Notes: generated by a model not told the origin, from the sequence alone. A stretch of 64,000 bases of DNA from Paracoccus nototheniae (GCF_004335005.1 NZ_RQRT01000016.1:1-64000); one strand, 5' to 3'; counted from the first letter of the stretch, positions 51,928 to 61,676 are shown. Translations and numbers: made by a program.

Positions 51928-53322
51928 ATGACCGTGCATCTGACCGCATCCGAAACCCTGACCGCAGCGCTGGCGCGGATGCTGGCCGCCGATCTGGCGC
52001 CGGGCGACACGGTGCTGCTGGACGGCCCGGTGGGCGCGGGCAAGACGCATTTCGCCCGCGCCTTCATCCGCGCGCGGCAGGGCGATCAGGCCGAGGATGT
52101 GCCCAGCCCGACCTTCACGCTGGTCCAGACCTATGACGATCCGATGGGCACCCAGATCTGGCATGCCGATCTGTACCGCCTGACCGATCCGTCCGAGCTG
52201 GACGAGCTGGGGCTGGACGAGGCGATGGCCAACGCGATCTGTCTGATCGAGTGGCCCGACCGGCTGGCGGCCTTTCCGCCGGGCGCGCGGATCATTGCGC
52301 TGACCCCCGATGCCGATCCCGACCTGCGCCGCATCGCCATGGATTTCCCCGGCGCCGACCGGCTGGCCGCGCGCGCGGCCTTTGTCACGCAGGCGGGCTG
52401 GGCCGAGGCGCGGGTGCGCCCCTTGGCGGGCGATGCCTCGGCCCGGCGGTATTTCCGGCTGACGGGTGACGGGGGCGGGGCGGTGCTGATGGACGACCCT
52501 TCGGGCGCGGTGGGGCCTTTCGGGACGATGACCGGCTGGCTGCGGGATCGCGGCTTTGGCGCGCCGCAAATTCTGGCACAGGATCAGGCGCAGGGTCTGT
52601 TGCTGCTGCAGGATCTGGGCGACGATCTGGTCGCGCGGGTTCTGGCGGACCAGCCCGCGCTGGCCCCCCTGATCCATGACCGCATCACCGATCTGCTGGT
52701 CGATCTGCACCGCCAGCCGCTGCCGGACTTCGTGGCGCCGCTGGACGGGGCGGCAATGGGCGATCTGGTGGGGCTGTTCACCGATTATTATCCCGGCGCG
52801 CCCGATCTTGGGCACCTGATCGCGGACCTGCATGACCGGCTGTGCACCGATCTGCCGCCCCGCATCAGCCTGCGCGATTTCCATGCCGAGAACCTGATCT
52901 GGCGCGGTGAGGTGCCCTTGGGCCTGCTGGATTATCAGGACGCGGTGGCGGCCCATCCCGCCTATGATCTGGTCTCCTGCCTGCAGGATGCGCGGCGCGA
53001 TGTGGACCCGCAGACCGAACAGGCGCAGATCGCGCGCTATCTGGCCGCCACCGGGGCTGCGGCGGACCCGTTCCGCGCCGCCTATGCGCTGATCGGCGCA
53101 CAGCGGGCGTTGCGGATTCTGGGGGTCTTCGTGCGGCTGGCGGTGCGGGACGGCAAGCCGCGCTATCTGGATTTCATCCCCCGGGTCTGGGGCCATCTGC
53201 AACGCAATTTGCATCACCCCGCGCTGGCGCCCCTGCGCGCGGCGCTGGCGGATGTCCCCGAACCCGACGCCGCCCTCGACGCCGCCCTGCGCGAAAGGAT
53301 CACCGCCCGATGCCGCCCCTGA
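51928..53322 (+). CDS. tsaE: TsaE fused to an AmgK-like sugar kinase
   Basis: 464 residues. Residues 1-~150 are TsaE, the ATPase of the t6A37 tRNA-modification complex: Walker A LLDGPVGAGKTHFARAF near 31-47, SPTFTLVQTYDD near 63, HADLYRLTDPSELDELGLDE near 81, and LIEWPDRL near 108. From ~165 to the end it is an aminoglycoside-phosphotransferase-fold kinase: ARRYFRLTGD, catalytic loop SLRDFHAENLIW near 313-324 and metal-binding GLLDYQDAVAAHPAYDL near 331. The kinase resembles AmgK, which phosphorylates MurNAc at the anomeric carbon. The next gene, murU, is its known partner. Confidence 0.9.
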   Translation: MTVHLTASETLTAALARMLAADLAPGDTVLLDGPVGAGKTHFARAFIRARQGDQAEDVPSPTFTLVQTYDDPMGTQIWHADLYRLTDPSELDELGLDEAMANAICLIEWPDRLAAFPPGARIIALTPDADPDLRRIAMDFPGADRLAARAAFVTQAGWAEARVRPLAGDASARRYFRLTGDGGGAVLMDDPSGAVGPFGTMTGWLRDRGFGAPQILAQDQAQGLLLLQDLGDDLVARVLADQPALAPLIHDRITDLLVDLHRQPLPDFVAPLDGAAMGDLVGLFTDYYPGAPDLGHLIADLHDRLCTDLPPRISLRDFHAENLIWRGEVPLGLLDYQDAVAAHPAYDLVSCLQDARRDVDPQTEQAQIARYLAATGAAADPFRAAYALIGAQRALRILGVFVRLAVRDGKPRYLDFIPRVWGHLQRNLHHPALAPLRAALADVPEPDAALDAALRERITARCRP

Positions 53323-53984
53323 TGATCTTTGCCGCGGGCCTTGGCACCCGGATGCGGCCCCTGACCGACCTGCGCCCCAAGCCGCTGATCGAGGTCGCGG
53401 GCCGCAGCCTGCTGGACCGCGCGCTGGATCTGGCCCGCGCGGCGGGGGCGGCCCCCATCGTGGTGAACACCCATTATCTGGGCGCGCAGATCGAACGCCA
53501 CCTGCACGGGCAGGACGTCGCGATCAGCGCCGAGGCCGGGTTGATTCTGGAGACCGGCGGCGGGCTGCGCCACGCGCTGCCTGTGCTGGCTCCTCGGGGG
53601 GGGCCGGTGATGACGCTGAACCCCGATGTGGTCTGGACCGGACCGAATGTGCTGACGGCTTTGGCCGGGGCGTGGCGCGATGACATGGACGCGCTGCTGG
53701 CGCTGGTGCCTCTGGCGCAGGCAACGGGGCGGCAGGGCGGGGGGGATTTCAGCCTTGGCCCGGACAACCGCCTGATCCGGCAGGGCGATTACGTTTATGC
53801 GGGCGCGCAGATGATCCGCCCCGACCGGCTGGCCAACATTCCCGATGCCGCCTTTTCGCTGAACCGCCTGTGGGATCTGCTGATCGCCGGGGGCCGGGTT
53901 CACGGAATGATCCATCCGGGCGGCTGGTGCGATGTGGGCCGCCCCGACGCGATCCCGCTGGCCGAGGCGATGCTGGATGGCTGA
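53310..53984 (+). CDS. murU: N-acetylmuramate alpha-1-phosphate uridylyltransferase
   Basis: 224 residues, overlapping the previous gene by 13 bases. Nucleotidyltransferase start IFAAGLGTRMRPLTDLRPKPLIEV near 6-29 with the phosphate-binding loop and Lys; NTHYLGAQIERHL near 53; LETGGGLRHALP near 80; NPDVVW near 104. It converts MurNAc-1-phosphate to UDP-MurNAc, bypassing de novo synthesis and fosfomycin-sensitive MurA. The tight coupling with the AmgK domain supports this role over other sugar-1-phosphate transferases. Confidence 0.88.
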   Translation: MPPLMIFAAGLGTRMRPLTDLRPKPLIEVAGRSLLDRALDLARAAGAAPIVVNTHYLGAQIERHLHGQDVAISAEAGLILETGGGLRHALPVLAPRGGPVMTLNPDVVWTGPNVLTALAGAWRDDMDALLALVPLAQATGRQGGGDFSLGPDNRLIRQGDYVYAGAQMIRPDRLANIPDAAFSLNRLWDLLIAGGRVHGMIHPGGWCDVGRPDAIPLAEAMLDG

Positions 53985-56919
53985 GATGCGCGGCCTTTAC
54001 GCCCTGCCCCCCGGCGTCGATTTCGCCGAATGCTTCGTGCAGGGCCTGCTGGCGCGGATGGCGGATCAGCCGCCCGAGGCGCTGGCCCGCGTCACCATCC
54101 TGACCAATGCCGCCCCCACGCGGGGCGCGCTGTCGCGGGCCTTCGACCGGGCCGGGCCGCTGCTGATGCCGCAGATACGTTCGATCACCGGGATCGACCC
54201 CGGCCCGCTGCTGATGCCCGACCCGCCCGAGGCGCCCTTGGCCCGCCGCCTGCAACTGGCGCGGCTGATCGCGCAGATGATGGCCCTGCGCCCCGATCTG
54301 GGGGCGGGCCATTCCATCCCGGTGCTGGCGCAATCGCTGTCCCAGCTGATGGTCGAAATGCAAACCGAGGGCCGCGACATCACCGCGCTGGAGGCGATCG
54401 ACACAGGCGATCACGCCCGCCACTGGCAGAACGCGCTGGCCTTCCTGCGCATCGCCGCCGGGTTCCATCTGGACGAGCCGTGGCGCGACCGCCCCGCCCG
54501 CCAGCGCGCCGCAGCCGAGGCCGCCTTGCGGGACTGGCCGCAGGGCGTGAACCTGCCGCAGGGACCGGTGATCGTCGCAGGCTCGACCGGATCGCATGGG
54601 GCGACGCGGCTCTACATGCAGGCGGTGGCGGCGCTGCCCAATGGCTCGGTCGTGCTGCCGGGGTTCGATTTCGACCAGCCGCCCTTGGTCTGGGACGGGC
54701 TGGAACAGGCCGACGACCATCCGCAGGCCCGATTTGCACCTCTGATCGCCGCGGCAGGCTATCCCCGCCGCTGGTCGGATGCGCGGCCCCCGTCAATCGA
54801 TCGCAACCGCCTGATCTCGCTGGCCCTGCGGCCCGCACCGGTCACCGATCAATGGATTGCCGAAGGGCCCGGCCTGCCCGATCTGGGCCCCGCCACCGCC
54901 GCCCTGACCCTGATCGAGGCCGACCAGTCCGGCACCGAGGCCGAGGCCATCGCCCTGATCATGCGCGACGCCGCCGAACGCCGCGAACGCATCACCCTGA
55001 TCGCCGCCGATAGCGGGCTGATCCGCCGCGTCACCGCCGCGCTGGACCGCTGGCATATCCGCCCCGATGACAGCGCCGGACGGCCCTTGCCGCTGACCGC
55101 GCCGGGGTTGTTCCTGCGGCAGGTGGCGGCGCTGTTTGGTCAGGCGCTGACCATCGACCGGCTGCTGATCCTGCTGAAACACCCGCTGACCGCCACCGGG
55201 TCCGACCTGATCGGCCGCAACGAGATGCTGCGCGAAACCCGCGAGCTGGAGCTGGAGCTGCGCCGCAACGGCCCGGCCTTTCCCGATGCCGACACGCTGG
55301 CGGACTGGGCCACCAAGGGCGACGAGACCCGCAAGATCTGGGCGGAATGGCTGGCCGCGATGCTGGCCCGCATCACCGCGATCGCCCGCGACCGCGCGCC
55401 CCGCCCGCTGCCCGACCGGCTGTCGGACATGATGGATCTGGCGCAGGCCCTGGCCGCCGGGCCGGGCGGCAACTCCGAGAAATCGCGGCTGTGGCAGGAC
55501 AAGGCGGGGCAGATGGCACGGGCCGTGCTGGACCATCTGGCCGAACACGCCCATCTGGGCCCCGATATCGGCCCCGCCGATTTCAGCGCCCTTCTGGTCA
55601 CCGAATTGCAGGCCAAGGCCCTGCGCGAGGATGTGGCGGGCCATCCCTGCCTGCGCATCCGCGGCCCGCGAGAGGCGCGGCTTTACGGCCATGGCACCGT
55701 CATTCTGTCCGGCCTGAACGAGGGCGGCTGGCCCCAGCCCTTGTCACCCGATCCGTGGCTGTCGCGGCAGATGCGCGCGGCGGCAGGCCTGCCGCTGCCC
55801 GAACGCCAGATCGGGTTGGCCGCGCATGATTTTCAGCAGGCCATCGCCGCCGACCGGGTGTTTTTAACCCGCGCGAAACGCGATGCCGAGGCGGAAACCA
55901 TCCCCTCGCGCTGGCTGAACCGGATGCTGAACCTGATGGGCGGGCTGCCCGACCGGGGTGGCCCGCAGGCGCTGGCCGACATGCGGGCGCGGGGCGCGGA
56001 CTGGCTGGCGATGGCGCAGGCTTTGGCCCGCCCGCCCGCCGCCGTGGCACCGGCGCCGCGCCCCTCGCCCCTGCCGCCGAATCCGCCCTTTGCGGAACTG
56101 CCGGTCACCGATGTCTCGCTGCTGATCCGCGACCCCTATGCGGTCTATGCCAAACGGGTGCTGGGTCTGCGCCCCCTGCCACCGCTGCGGCCCCAGCCCG
56201 ATGCGGCGCTGCGCGGCCAGACCCTGCATGCCATCGTCGAGGCGCTGCTGAAATCGCGCCCTCATCCCGACACACCGCCCGAGGCTCTGCGCGCCGATTT
56301 CCTGCGCCTGACCGCTCTGGTGCTGACGGACGAAGTGCCCTGGCCCGCCGCCCGCGCTTTCTGGGCGGCCCGGATTGCGGGGATCGCCGACCGCATCGTT
56401 GCGGATGAGCTGGCCCGGCTGGCCGAAGGCGCGCCCATGGTGATCGAGAACCGGGGCCGCGTCGCGCTGCAGGGGATGGACTTCACCCTGACCGCGAAAC
56501 CCGACCGGATCGACCTGCTGAAGGACGGTCAGGTCGTCGTCTATGACTATAAATCCGGCACGCCGCCCACCGATGCGATGATCCGCCATTTCGACAAACA
56601 GCTGATGCTGGAGGCCGCGATGGCCCGGCGCGGCGGTTTCGACGCACTTGGGCCGGTGGATGTGGCGGGCCTGCGCTATATCCAGCTGGGTGGCGAGGGC
56701 CGGACCTTTTCGCGCGAGCATTCCGACCAGATCGAGGGCGAGACATGGGACGGTTTCGTGCGCCTGATTGCCGCCTATCTGGCCGGAGAGGCCGGGTTCA
56801 CCTCCATGCGCGCGCCGCAAAAGACATCCTATGCCGGGGATTATGACCATCTGGCGCGGTTCGGCGAATGGGCGCTGACCGACAGCGCGGTGCCGCAAAA
56901 GGTGGGCGATCATGGATGA
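53977..56919 (+). CDS. addB: AddB, helicase-nuclease subunit for double-strand break repair
   Basis: 980 residues from the ATG at 53977 (MAEMRGLYALPPGVDFAE), overlapping murU by eight bases. The N-terminal helicase-like part lacks a Walker A motif (VTILTNAAPTRG instead), as known for alphaproteobacterial AddB. The C-terminal RecB-type nuclease domain has GQTLHAIVEALL near 748 and the catalytic strands TAKPDRIDLLKDGQVVVYDY ending in KSG near 850, then QLMLEAAMA. The iron-sulfur cysteines of Firmicutes AddB are not evident. With AddA it resects ends for RecA. Confidence 0.95.
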   Translation: MAEMRGLYALPPGVDFAECFVQGLLARMADQPPEALARVTILTNAAPTRGALSRAFDRAGPLLMPQIRSITGIDPGPLLMPDPPEAPLARRLQLARLIAQMMALRPDLGAGHSIPVLAQSLSQLMVEMQTEGRDITALEAIDTGDHARHWQNALAFLRIAAGFHLDEPWRDRPARQRAAAEAALRDWPQGVNLPQGPVIVAGSTGSHGATRLYMQAVAALPNGSVVLPGFDFDQPPLVWDGLEQADDHPQARFAPLIAAAGYPRRWSDARPPSIDRNRLISLALRPAPVTDQWIAEGPGLPDLGPATAALTLIEADQSGTEAEAIALIMRDAAERRERITLIAADSGLIRRVTAALDRWHIRPDDSAGRPLPLTAPGLFLRQVAALFGQALTIDRLLILLKHPLTATGSDLIGRNEMLRETRELELELRRNGPAFPDADTLADWATKGDETRKIWAEWLAAMLARITAIARDRAPRPLPDRLSDMMDLAQALAAGPGGNSEKSRLWQDKAGQMARAVLDHLAEHAHLGPDIGPADFSALLVTELQAKALREDVAGHPCLRIRGPREARLYGHGTVILSGLNEGGWPQPLSPDPWLSRQMRAAAGLPLPERQIGLAAHDFQQAIAADRVFLTRAKRDAEAETIPSRWLNRMLNLMGGLPDRGGPQALADMRARGADWLAMAQALARPPAAVAPAPRPSPLPPNPPFAELPVTDVSLLIRDPYAVYAKRVLGLRPLPPLRPQPDAALRGQTLHAIVEALLKSRPHPDTPPEALRADFLRLTALVLTDEVPWPAARAFWAARIAGIADRIVADELARLAEGAPMVIENRGRVALQGMDFTLTAKPDRIDLLKDGQVVVYDYKSGTPPTDAMIRHFDKQLMLEAAMARRGGFDALGPVDVAGLRYIQLGGEGRTFSREHSDQIEGETWDGFVRLIAAYLAGEAGFTSMRAPQKTSYAGDYDHLARFGEWALTDSAVPQKVGDHG

Positions 56920-59900
56920 GGCGACCCGGAACCAGATCGCCGCCGCCGACCCGCTGCGATCGACATGGCTGACCGCCAATGCCGGATCGGGCAAGACGCG
57001 GGTGCTGACCGACCGCGTGGCGCGGCTGCTGCTGGCTGGCACGCCGCCCGAACGCATCCTGTGCCTGACCTATACCAAGGCCGCCGCGACCGAGATGCAG
57101 AACCGCCTGCTGGCGCGGCTTGGCCGGTGGGCGATGCTGCCCGAACCCGCCCTGCGCGCCGAGCTGGCCGAACTGGGCGAGGGGCGGGATGCAGCCCCCG
57201 ATCAGCCCCAACCCGATCAGCCCCAACCCGATCTGGCCCCTCCCGATCTGGCCGCCGCCCGGCGCCTGTTCGCCCGGGCGATCGAAACGCCCGGCGGGCT
57301 GAAGGTCCAGACCATCCACAGCTTTTGCGCGGCCCTGCTGCGGCGCTTTCCGCTGGAGGCCGGGGTGCCGATGGGATTTGCGGAACTGGACGACCGCAGC
57401 GCCCGCGCCCTGCGATCCGAGATCATCGAGGAGATGGCCGAAGGATCCGATCCCGCCATCACCGATCTGACCCGGCTGCATTCGGGCGACGATCTGGACC
57501 GCTTTCTGGCGGGCCTGTCGCTGGCCGATTACGAGGCCGCACCCGACCCCGCCGCACTGGCCGCAATGCTGGACGTGCCGCCCGGCCTGACGGTGGACGG
57601 CCTGCTGGCGCAGGTCATGACCGGCACGGATGCCGATCTGGCCGATGCGCTGATCCCGGCGCTGCGGCGCGGATCGGTCACCGATGTCAAGCTGGCCGAT
57701 GCCCTGGCGCAGGTGCGCTGGCGCGATCCGTCCCTGGCCGATCTGGCACGGCTTTCGGGTTGCCTGCTGTTCGGGGCCAAGGCCGCCGTTCCCTTCGGCG
57801 CCAAGATCGGCAAGATCCCGACCAAGGCGATGGCCAACGGTCCCTGCGCCCCCTTCATGGACGATCTGAACGCGCTGATGGAACGGGTCGAACTGGCCCG
57901 GCCTCAGGCTTTGGCGCTGGCGGCGATGGACAGGACGCTGGCGCTGCACCGTTTCGGCCATGCCTTTGCCACCCGCATGAATGCCGCCAAGACCGCGCAG
58001 GGCTGGCTGGATTTTGACGACCTGATCCGCCGCACCGCCCAGTTGCTGGAGGAATCCAGCATGGCGCAATGGGTGCTGTGGCGGCTGGATGGCGGGATCG
58101 ACCATATTCTGGTGGACGAGGCGCAGGATACCAGCCCCGGCCAGTGGCGGGTGATCCGCCGCCTGACCGACGAATTCACCAGCGGCGCGGGCACGCATGA
58201 TCGGCCCCGCACGCTGTTCGTGGTGGGCGATCCCAAGCAGTCGATCTATTCCTTCCAAGGCGCCGACATCGCGGTGTTCGAGGCGATGCGCGACCTGTTC
58301 GACCGCGATTTTCAGGCCGCAAGGCAGCCGATGCAGCGGCGCGGGCTGGCGCACAGCTTCCGCTCCTCTCCGGCGATCCTGCGGCTGGTCGATGCGGTCT
58401 TTCAGGGCGAGGCTGCGGCGGGTCTGGGCGATCCGCCCCGCCATCTGGCCTTTCGCGACACGCTGCCCGGCCGCGTGGACATCTGGCCCGCTTTGCCCAA
58501 ACCCGACAAGACCGACCCCGAGGACTGGACCCGCCCGGTCGATGCGCCCTCGGAAAACGATGCGGACACGCAGCTGGCCCGCCATATCGCCGCCCGGATC
58601 GGCGCGATGATCGGCACGCCCATCCTGGACGCGAAATCGGGCCTGCCGCGCCCCATCGCGGCGGGTGACATCCAGATCCTTGTCCAGCGCCGGGCCGACC
58701 TGTTCGCCGCCCTGATCGCCGAGCTGAAATCGGCGGGCCTGCCGGTGGCGGGCGCCGACCGGCTGCGGCTGGCGGGGGAACTGGCCGTGCGCGACATCAC
58801 CGCCACCCTGTCGGTGCTGGCCACGCCCGAGGATGATCTGGCGCTGGCCTCGGCCCTGCGCTCGCCGCTGTTCGGGCTGTCCGAGGATGATCTCTACCGG
58901 CTGGCGCGGGGACGCGGGCGGCGGGAATATCTGTGGATGCGGCTGCGTCAGTCGGATCACCGCCACGCCCATGATGTGCTGAACGATCTGGCCGATCATG
59001 CCGATTACCTGCGCCCCCATGACCTGATCGCCCGCCTGCTGACGCGTCATGGCGGACGTGCCGCCCTGCTGGCGCGCCTTGGCCCCGAGGCCGAGGATGG
59101 CATCGACGAGCTGATGTCGCAGGCTTTGGCCTATGAGCAGGTGGAAACGCCCTCGCTGACCGGTTTTCTGGTCTGGCTGGCCAGCGACGAGGTCGAGGTC
59201 AAACGCCAGCTGCCCGGCGGCGCGGGCGGGCTGATCCGGGTGATGACGGTCCACGGGTCCAAGGGGCTGGAAAGCCCCATCGTGATCCTGCCCGAAACGC
59301 AAAGCCGCAAGGCGAACAACCGCCAGCCTCTGGTCCGGCTGGATCAGGTTCCGGTCTGGCGCGGCGCGGCGCCAGATCGCTGCGACGCGGTGGCCATGGC
59401 GGTGGCCGATAACGAGCGTCGGCAGGACGAGGAACGCCGCCGCCTGTTGTATGTCGCGATGACCCGCGCCGAAAGCTGGCTGATCGTGGCGGCGGCGGGC
59501 GAGACGGGCGAGGGGCTGGACAGCTGGCACGCGATGATTGCCGAAGGTGCGGCGCGCAGCGGTCTGGACCGCAGCGATCTGGTCATCGACGGCATCGGCA
59601 CCGGCCTGCGCCTGTCCTGGGGCGACTGGCCTGCCGAGGCCGAGGGCACGGCCCCTGCGCCCGCCCCGCTGCGCGCCCTGCCCGATTGGGCGGGACGCCT
59701 TCCGCCCCCGGCGCCCGATTTTTCGGCCCCCGTCACCGCCAGCGGGCTGGGCGGCGCCAAGGTGCTGGCCGCGACCAGCGAAGGTGACCGCGACGCCGCG
59801 ATGCTGCGCGGCACGCGGCTGCATCTGCTGCTGGAACATCTGCCCGCCCATGCCGCCCCCGACTGGCCCCGCCTTGCCCGCGCCATCCTGTCGGGGGCCG

Positions 59901-60355
59901 AGGGCGGACTGCCCGATGCCGAGGATCTGGCCGATCTGCTGGCCGAGGCGGGCGCCGTCCTGACCGCCCCGGCGCTGGCCGAGGTGCTGCAACCCGGCCC
60001 CGACGCGCAGATCCTGTCCGAGGTGGCGCTGACCGCCCCGCTGCCGGGGCTTGGCATTCTGAACGGGGTGATCGACCGGCTTGTGATCACGCCCGACCTG
60101 ATCACCGCCGTCGATTACAAGACGAATGCCGATCTGCCCGCGACGCCCGATGCCGTGCCCTTGGGCATTCTGCGGCAGATGGCGGCTTACCGTGCCGCGC
60201 TGCAGGGCATCTGGCCGGGGCGTCCCTTGCGCATGGCGATCCTGTGGACGGCCAGCCGCAGCCTGATGACCCTGCCCGATCCGGTGCTAGATCCGGTCAT
60301 GGCGGGGCTGATCGCGGACCCTCTGCCCCTTGACCCGGGGGTCTCTGGTTCCTAG
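56912..60355 (+). CDS. addA: AddA, UvrD-type helicase and nuclease subunit
   Basis: 1147 residues, start overlapping addB by eight bases. Superfamily 1 motifs: I ANAGSGKTRVL near 21-31, Ia LTYTKAAATEM near 52, II HILVDEAQDTSPGQW near 396, III FVVGDPKQSIYSFQGAD near 436-452, and V/VI LLYVAMTRAESWLIV near 847. The C-terminal nuclease has GVIDRLVITPDLITAVDYKT near 1053 and QMAAYRAAL near 1089. Residues 96-115 are a tandem PDQPQ/PDLAP repeat not usual for the family. It provides the ATP-driven motor of the complex. Confidence 0.97.
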   Translation: MDEATRNQIAAADPLRSTWLTANAGSGKTRVLTDRVARLLLAGTPPERILCLTYTKAAATEMQNRLLARLGRWAMLPEPALRAELAELGEGRDAAPDQPQPDQPQPDLAPPDLAAARRLFARAIETPGGLKVQTIHSFCAALLRRFPLEAGVPMGFAELDDRSARALRSEIIEEMAEGSDPAITDLTRLHSGDDLDRFLAGLSLADYEAAPDPAALAAMLDVPPGLTVDGLLAQVMTGTDADLADALIPALRRGSVTDVKLADALAQVRWRDPSLADLARLSGCLLFGAKAAVPFGAKIGKIPTKAMANGPCAPFMDDLNALMERVELARPQALALAAMDRTLALHRFGHAFATRMNAAKTAQGWLDFDDLIRRTAQLLEESSMAQWVLWRLDGGIDHILVDEAQDTSPGQWRVIRRLTDEFTSGAGTHDRPRTLFVVGDPKQSIYSFQGADIAVFEAMRDLFDRDFQAARQPMQRRGLAHSFRSSPAILRLVDAVFQGEAAAGLGDPPRHLAFRDTLPGRVDIWPALPKPDKTDPEDWTRPVDAPSENDADTQLARHIAARIGAMIGTPILDAKSGLPRPIAAGDIQILVQRRADLFAALIAELKSAGLPVAGADRLRLAGELAVRDITATLSVLATPEDDLALASALRSPLFGLSEDDLYRLARGRGRREYLWMRLRQSDHRHAHDVLNDLADHADYLRPHDLIARLLTRHGGRAALLARLGPEAEDGIDELMSQALAYEQVETPSLTGFLVWLASDEVEVKRQLPGGAGGLIRVMTVHGSKGLESPIVILPETQSRKANNRQPLVRLDQVPVWRGAAPDRCDAVAMAVADNERRQDEERRRLLYVAMTRAESWLIVAAAGETGEGLDSWHAMIAEGAARSGLDRSDLVIDGIGTGLRLSWGDWPAEAEGTAPAPAPLRALPDWAGRLPPPAPDFSAPVTASGLGGAKVLAATSEGDRDAAMLRGTRLHLLLEHLPAHAAPDWPRLARAILSGAEGGLPDAEDLADLLAEAGAVLTAPALAEVLQPGPDAQILSEVALTAPLPGLGILNGVIDRLVITPDLITAVDYKTNADLPATPDAVPLGILRQMAAYRAALQGIWPGRPLRMAILWTASRSLMTLPDPVLDPVMAGLIADPLPLDPGVSGS
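57197..57256 (+). repeat. Four 15-bp tandem repeats inside addA
   Basis: Two identical units CCCGATCAGCCCCAA (57197-57211, 57212-57226) are followed by two diverged ones (57227-57241, 57242-57256), encoding PDQPQ twice then PDLAP and PDLAA. The unit is a multiple of three, so copy number can change without a frameshift. Lies in a linker between helicase motifs. Confidence 0.85.
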
Positions 60356-60418
60356 CTGTTAACGTGAACCCCGCCCCGCCGGTCATCGCCGGCCCCCCCT
60401 TGATCAGGAGCCCCAGCC

Positions 60419-60739
60419 ATGGCCACCGTGCATGTGAACGACACCGAATTCGACGCCGAAGTGCGTCAGGCCGATACCCCCGTCATCGTCGATTTCTGGG
60501 CGGAATGGTGCGGCCCCTGCAAGCAGATCGGCCCGGCTCTGGAAGAGCTGTCCGACGAATATGCGGGCAAGATCAAGATCGTGAAGATCAATGTCGACGA
60601 GAACCCCGAACAGGCGGCAGCCCTTGGCGTGCGCGGCATTCCGGCCCTGTTCATGTTCAAAAACGGCGAGGTCGTGTCGAACCGCATGGGCGCGGCCCCC
60701 AAGGCGGCGCTGAAAAGCTGGATCGACGAATCGGTCTGA
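60419..60739 (+). CDS. trxA: Thioredoxin
   Basis: 106 residues from the ATG at 60419, with AGGAG 12 bases upstream. It has the redox site [13 protein letters not shown] near 27-39, [20 protein letters not shown] near 57-76 with the cis-Pro after it ([11 protein letters not shown]). It is a general cytoplasmic protein-disulfide reductant. Separate transcription from addA is likely since 63 bases intervene, though the addA-trxA order is common in alphaproteobacteria. A strong terminator follows. Confidence 0.97.
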   Translation: MATVHVNDTEFDAEVRQADTPVIVDFWAEWCGPCKQIGPALEELSDEYAGKIKIVKINVDENPEQAAALGVRGIPALFMFKNGEVVSNRMGAAPKAALKSWIDESV

Positions 60740-60759
60740 TCTTCCGCAAATGACGGATC

Positions 60760-60797
60760 AAGGCGGCGGCCCCTCAGACGGGCCAGCCGCCTTTTTT
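60760..60797 (+). terminator. trxA terminator
   Basis: Arms AAGGCGGC (60760-60767) and GCCGCCTT (60786-60793) with an inner GGCCC/GGGCC pair, followed by six T. The 3' end of the opposing gene (60774-) runs through the hairpin: its last codons are part of the stem. Confidence 0.85.
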
Positions 60798-61676
60798 CAT
60801 GGCCGACAACAGGCGCGCATCGGCATCGGGGGCCATCATGTCCAAAGCGGTGCGGCGCAGGAACCAGTCGAGGAACCTGTCCACCGGCGGGGTGTGATCC
60901 GGGGCACGGGCCAGCGCCTCGGCCGCGCCAAGCCGCCCGGCATCCAGCGTGACATGGTGATAATCGCTGAGGGCGAACAGGACCACCGGCTTGCCGAGGA
61001 TCAGCCCGTCGAACCCGACCGAGCTGTTCTGCGTCACCACGAAGGCGCAATCGCGCAGCCGCGCCATCGTATCCCCGCCAAGCGTGATGTTGGGGTGGCT
61101 GGCGATCAGACGGTCCAGCGCGGCCCGGTCGGCCTCGTCATAGACCTCTTTGGGGTGCAGCGTGACGATGCAGGGGCGGCCCGTGCGCGCGGCGGCCTGC
61201 ACCATCCTGACCGGCGATGTGGACTGAAAGCTGCGCTGGCGGCGGATATGGCCCTGCAGCGGGATCAGGATGTGATCGCCCTGCACCGGATCGGCGCCGG
61301 GCAGCACCCGCCCGCGCAGGCGGCGCAGGAAGTTGCGCGCGGCATCGGGTTCGATGCTGGACGGATCGAACGCCGCCTGCGCGATGGGCCAGCGCCAGCG
61401 TTCGGCCTGCCGCTCCAGCCGCCAATAGGGGAAATGATAGGCGCGGCGGAAGGTCAGGGCGCGGTCATGGGTCGGACGCTCCATATTGAACAGCGCATAG
61501 CCGGGGCGGGTCGGCGCGGCCTCTCGGGCCGACAGGCCGGACTGCAGGATCTCGATCTGCCAGCCCTGCGGTTCAAGAATCGTCCGGATCCGGTTCAGAA
61601 AGCCCAGCTTGCCCGCACGGGCGGTGTGCAGGATCGGGGGGTGAAGATAGACGGATAGCAGCAGATCGGCGCTCAT
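60774..61676 (-). CDS. Putative capsule-type glycosyltransferase
   Basis: 300 residues from the ATG at 61676. The second half looks like capsule polysaccharide export/synthesis (GT-B) proteins: DHILIPLQGHIRRQRSFQST near 145, CIVTLHPKEVYDEADRAAL near 180, DCAFVVTQNSSVGFDGLILGKPVVLF near 222-247. The NSSVGFDGLILGKPVV stretch is the classic (T/N)S..G.EAL..G.PVV sugar-donor site. No other capsule genes are close. Donor and acceptor unknown. Its stop codon lies inside the trxA terminator. Confidence 0.65.
   Translation of the reverse strand: MSADLLLSVYLHPPILHTARAGKLGFLNRIRTILEPQGWQIEILQSGLSAREAAPTRPGYALFNMERPTHDRALTFRRAYHFPYWRLERQAERWRWPIAQAAFDPSSIEPDAARNFLRRLRGRVLPGADPVQGDHILIPLQGHIRRQRSFQSTSPVRMVQAAARTGRPCIVTLHPKEVYDEADRAALDRLIASHPNITLGGDTMARLRDCAFVVTQNSSVGFDGLILGKPVVLFALSDYHHVTLDAGRLGAAEALARAPDHTPPVDRFLDWFLRRTALDMMAPDADARLLSAMKKGGWPV

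Noticed and set aside
51820-53217. Upstream extension of the SH3-protein frame to 667 residues
   Set aside because: The added part is antisense to tsaE-amgK, while the true start at 51819 has a ribosome site and a signal peptide.
56798-59992. Very long minus-strand open frame (1064 codons) opposite addA
   Set aside because: It is antisense to an intact addA with all helicase motifs. Its composition (Gln, Gly, Arg, His rich) is that of a reversed GC-rich gene, and no domain is recognisable.
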